Below are positions 13,953-14,405 of a stretch of 14,405 nt of DNA, one piece after another. The DNA comes from Gammaproteobacteria bacterium (GTDB taxonomy: Bacteria; Pseudomonadota; Gammaproteobacteria; HK1). The notes beneath the pieces were generated by a model, which was given only the letters and a program-made list of their open reading frames with translations, was not told the origin of the DNA and ran no database searches. The first letter of the stretch is position 1, and each line of letters starts with the position of its first letter. The translations under genes and the position numbers were made by a program. The DNA lies in the NCBI GenBank assembly GCA_022822245.1, contig JAJECB010000527.1, positions 1-14,405 on the forward strand, given 5' to 3'.

Positions 13953-14405
13953 TCAGGGCCGGGAGAGCACCTCGGGATTCACGCACGCGGGCGGCGGGCG
14001 GCCGTCCAGCACGGCGAGGAGGTTCTCCACCGCGAGCTCGCGCATGGCGCGGCGGGTCTCCTCGGTCGCGGTGCCGATGTGGGGCAGGATGATCACGTTT
14101 GGGGCGCGGAAGATGGGATCGTCCGGATCCGGCGGCTCGTCCTCGAGCACGTCCAGTGCCGCCCCGGCGATGACCCCCGCGTGGAGGGCGGCGGCGAGGG
14201 CGCGCTGGTCCACGATGGGGCCGCGCGCGGTGTTGACGAGACAGGCGGTCTCGCGCATGAGACCGATCTCGCGCTCTCCCACGAGATGCCGGGAGCTCTC
14301 GTCCAGGTTGGAGTGGATGGTCACGATGTCCGATTCGCGCAGGAGGTCGTCGAGCGCCCGGTAGGGGCTCTCGGGTGCGTCGGGCGGCGCCTCGTGGAAG
14401 CGGTC
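13953..14405 (-). CDS. D-isomer-specific 2-hydroxyacid dehydrogenase, C-terminal part (5' end outside window)
   Basis: The minus-strand frame is open to the right edge, so the N-terminal part and the G-x-G-x-x-G loop lie outside. The 150 visible residues cover the rest of the NAD(P)-binding domain. LLRESDIVTIHSNLDESSRH is the usual strand after the dinucleotide loop. LVNTARGPIVDQRAL contains the catalytic Arg (codon 14223-14225), DVLEDEPP contains the catalytic-region Glu, and LPHIGTATEETRRAM contains the catalytic His (codon 14079-14081). The family reduces glyoxylate, hydroxypyruvate and other 2-oxo acids reversibly. The end at NPEVLSRP is a normal family end. It lies upstream of the flavoprotein gene on the same strand and may share its transcript. 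Which 2-oxo acid it uses is unknown. Confidence 0.94.
   Translation of the reverse strand, partial: DRFHEAPPDAPESPYRALDDLLRESDIVTIHSNLDESSRHLVGEREIGLMRETACLVNTARGPIVDQRALAAALHAGVIAGAALDVLEDEPPDPDDPIFRAPNVIILPHIGTATEETRRAMRELAVENLLAVLDGRPPPACVNPEVLSRP

Noticed and set aside
12094..13986. 630-codon minus-strand frame overlapping the flavoprotein gene
   Set aside because: It is an alternative frame of a clear Fe-S flavoprotein; its sequence is Arg/Gly/Pro-rich with no motif.

Overview
The window is a GC-rich, gene-dense stretch of a bacterial chromosome. Codons strongly prefer G or C in the third position, most starts carry purine-rich ribosome binding sites such as AGGAGG, and spacers are short. 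The gene content is metabolic: an acyl-CoA dehydrogenase, an M81 (MlrC-type) peptidase, a Gfo/Idh/MocA oxidoreductase, a DapA-superfamily lyase, a TauD-type dioxygenase, an amidase, a ketopantoate-reductase-family enzyme, an Fe-S flavoenzyme of the old-yellow-enzyme type and a D-2-hydroxyacid dehydrogenase. With a BrnTA toxin-antitoxin pair, this suggests a free-living heterotrophic proteobacterium, perhaps an alphaproteobacterium. That placement is inference from style and content; no taxonomic marker is present. I saw no rRNA, tRNA, CRISPR array, transposase or phage gene.

Layout. Bases 1-711 (+) hold the C-terminal part of an acyl-CoA dehydrogenase cut by the left edge. A probable two-gene unit follows (+): a 534-residue histidine-rich protein of unrecognised family (908-2512) and an M81 peptidase (2599-4128). 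A compact BrnT/BrnA module (4252-4720, +) comes next, preceded by an AT-rich promoter and visibly less GC-rich than its surroundings. A Gfo/Idh/MocA oxidoreductase (4764-5729, -) is divergent from a DapA-family lyase (5969-6925, +) and a TauD-like dioxygenase (6975-7844, +), which look co-transcribed. Bases 8156-8511 (+) are a broken sterol desaturase / fatty acid hydroxylase gene that kept only its two ends. A convergent pair on the minus strand follows: a small AtzG/GatC-like protein (10157-10399) and an amidase-signature enzyme (8748-10160) whose GTG start overlaps the small gene's TGA. Then come a ketopantoate-reductase-family gene (10646-11656, +), an Fe-S/FMN/FAD oxidoreductase (11814-13799, -) and the C-terminal part of a D-2-hydroxyacid dehydrogenase (13953 to the right edge, -).

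How the genes may work together. No single pathway is proven. The set of a C-C lyase, hydroxylating dioxygenase, sugar/polyol-type dehydrogenase, amidase with small partner, peptidase and several NAD(P)- or flavin-dependent oxidoreductases fits an accessory catabolic region for small carboxylates, amides or amines. No transporter or transcription factor lies in the window, so substrates cannot be assigned. The most unusual items are the unrecognised duplicated histidine-rich protein, the flavoenzyme that lacks the usual active-site histidines, the decayed desaturase, and the toxin-antitoxin promoter that appears to place transcription almost at the start codon.
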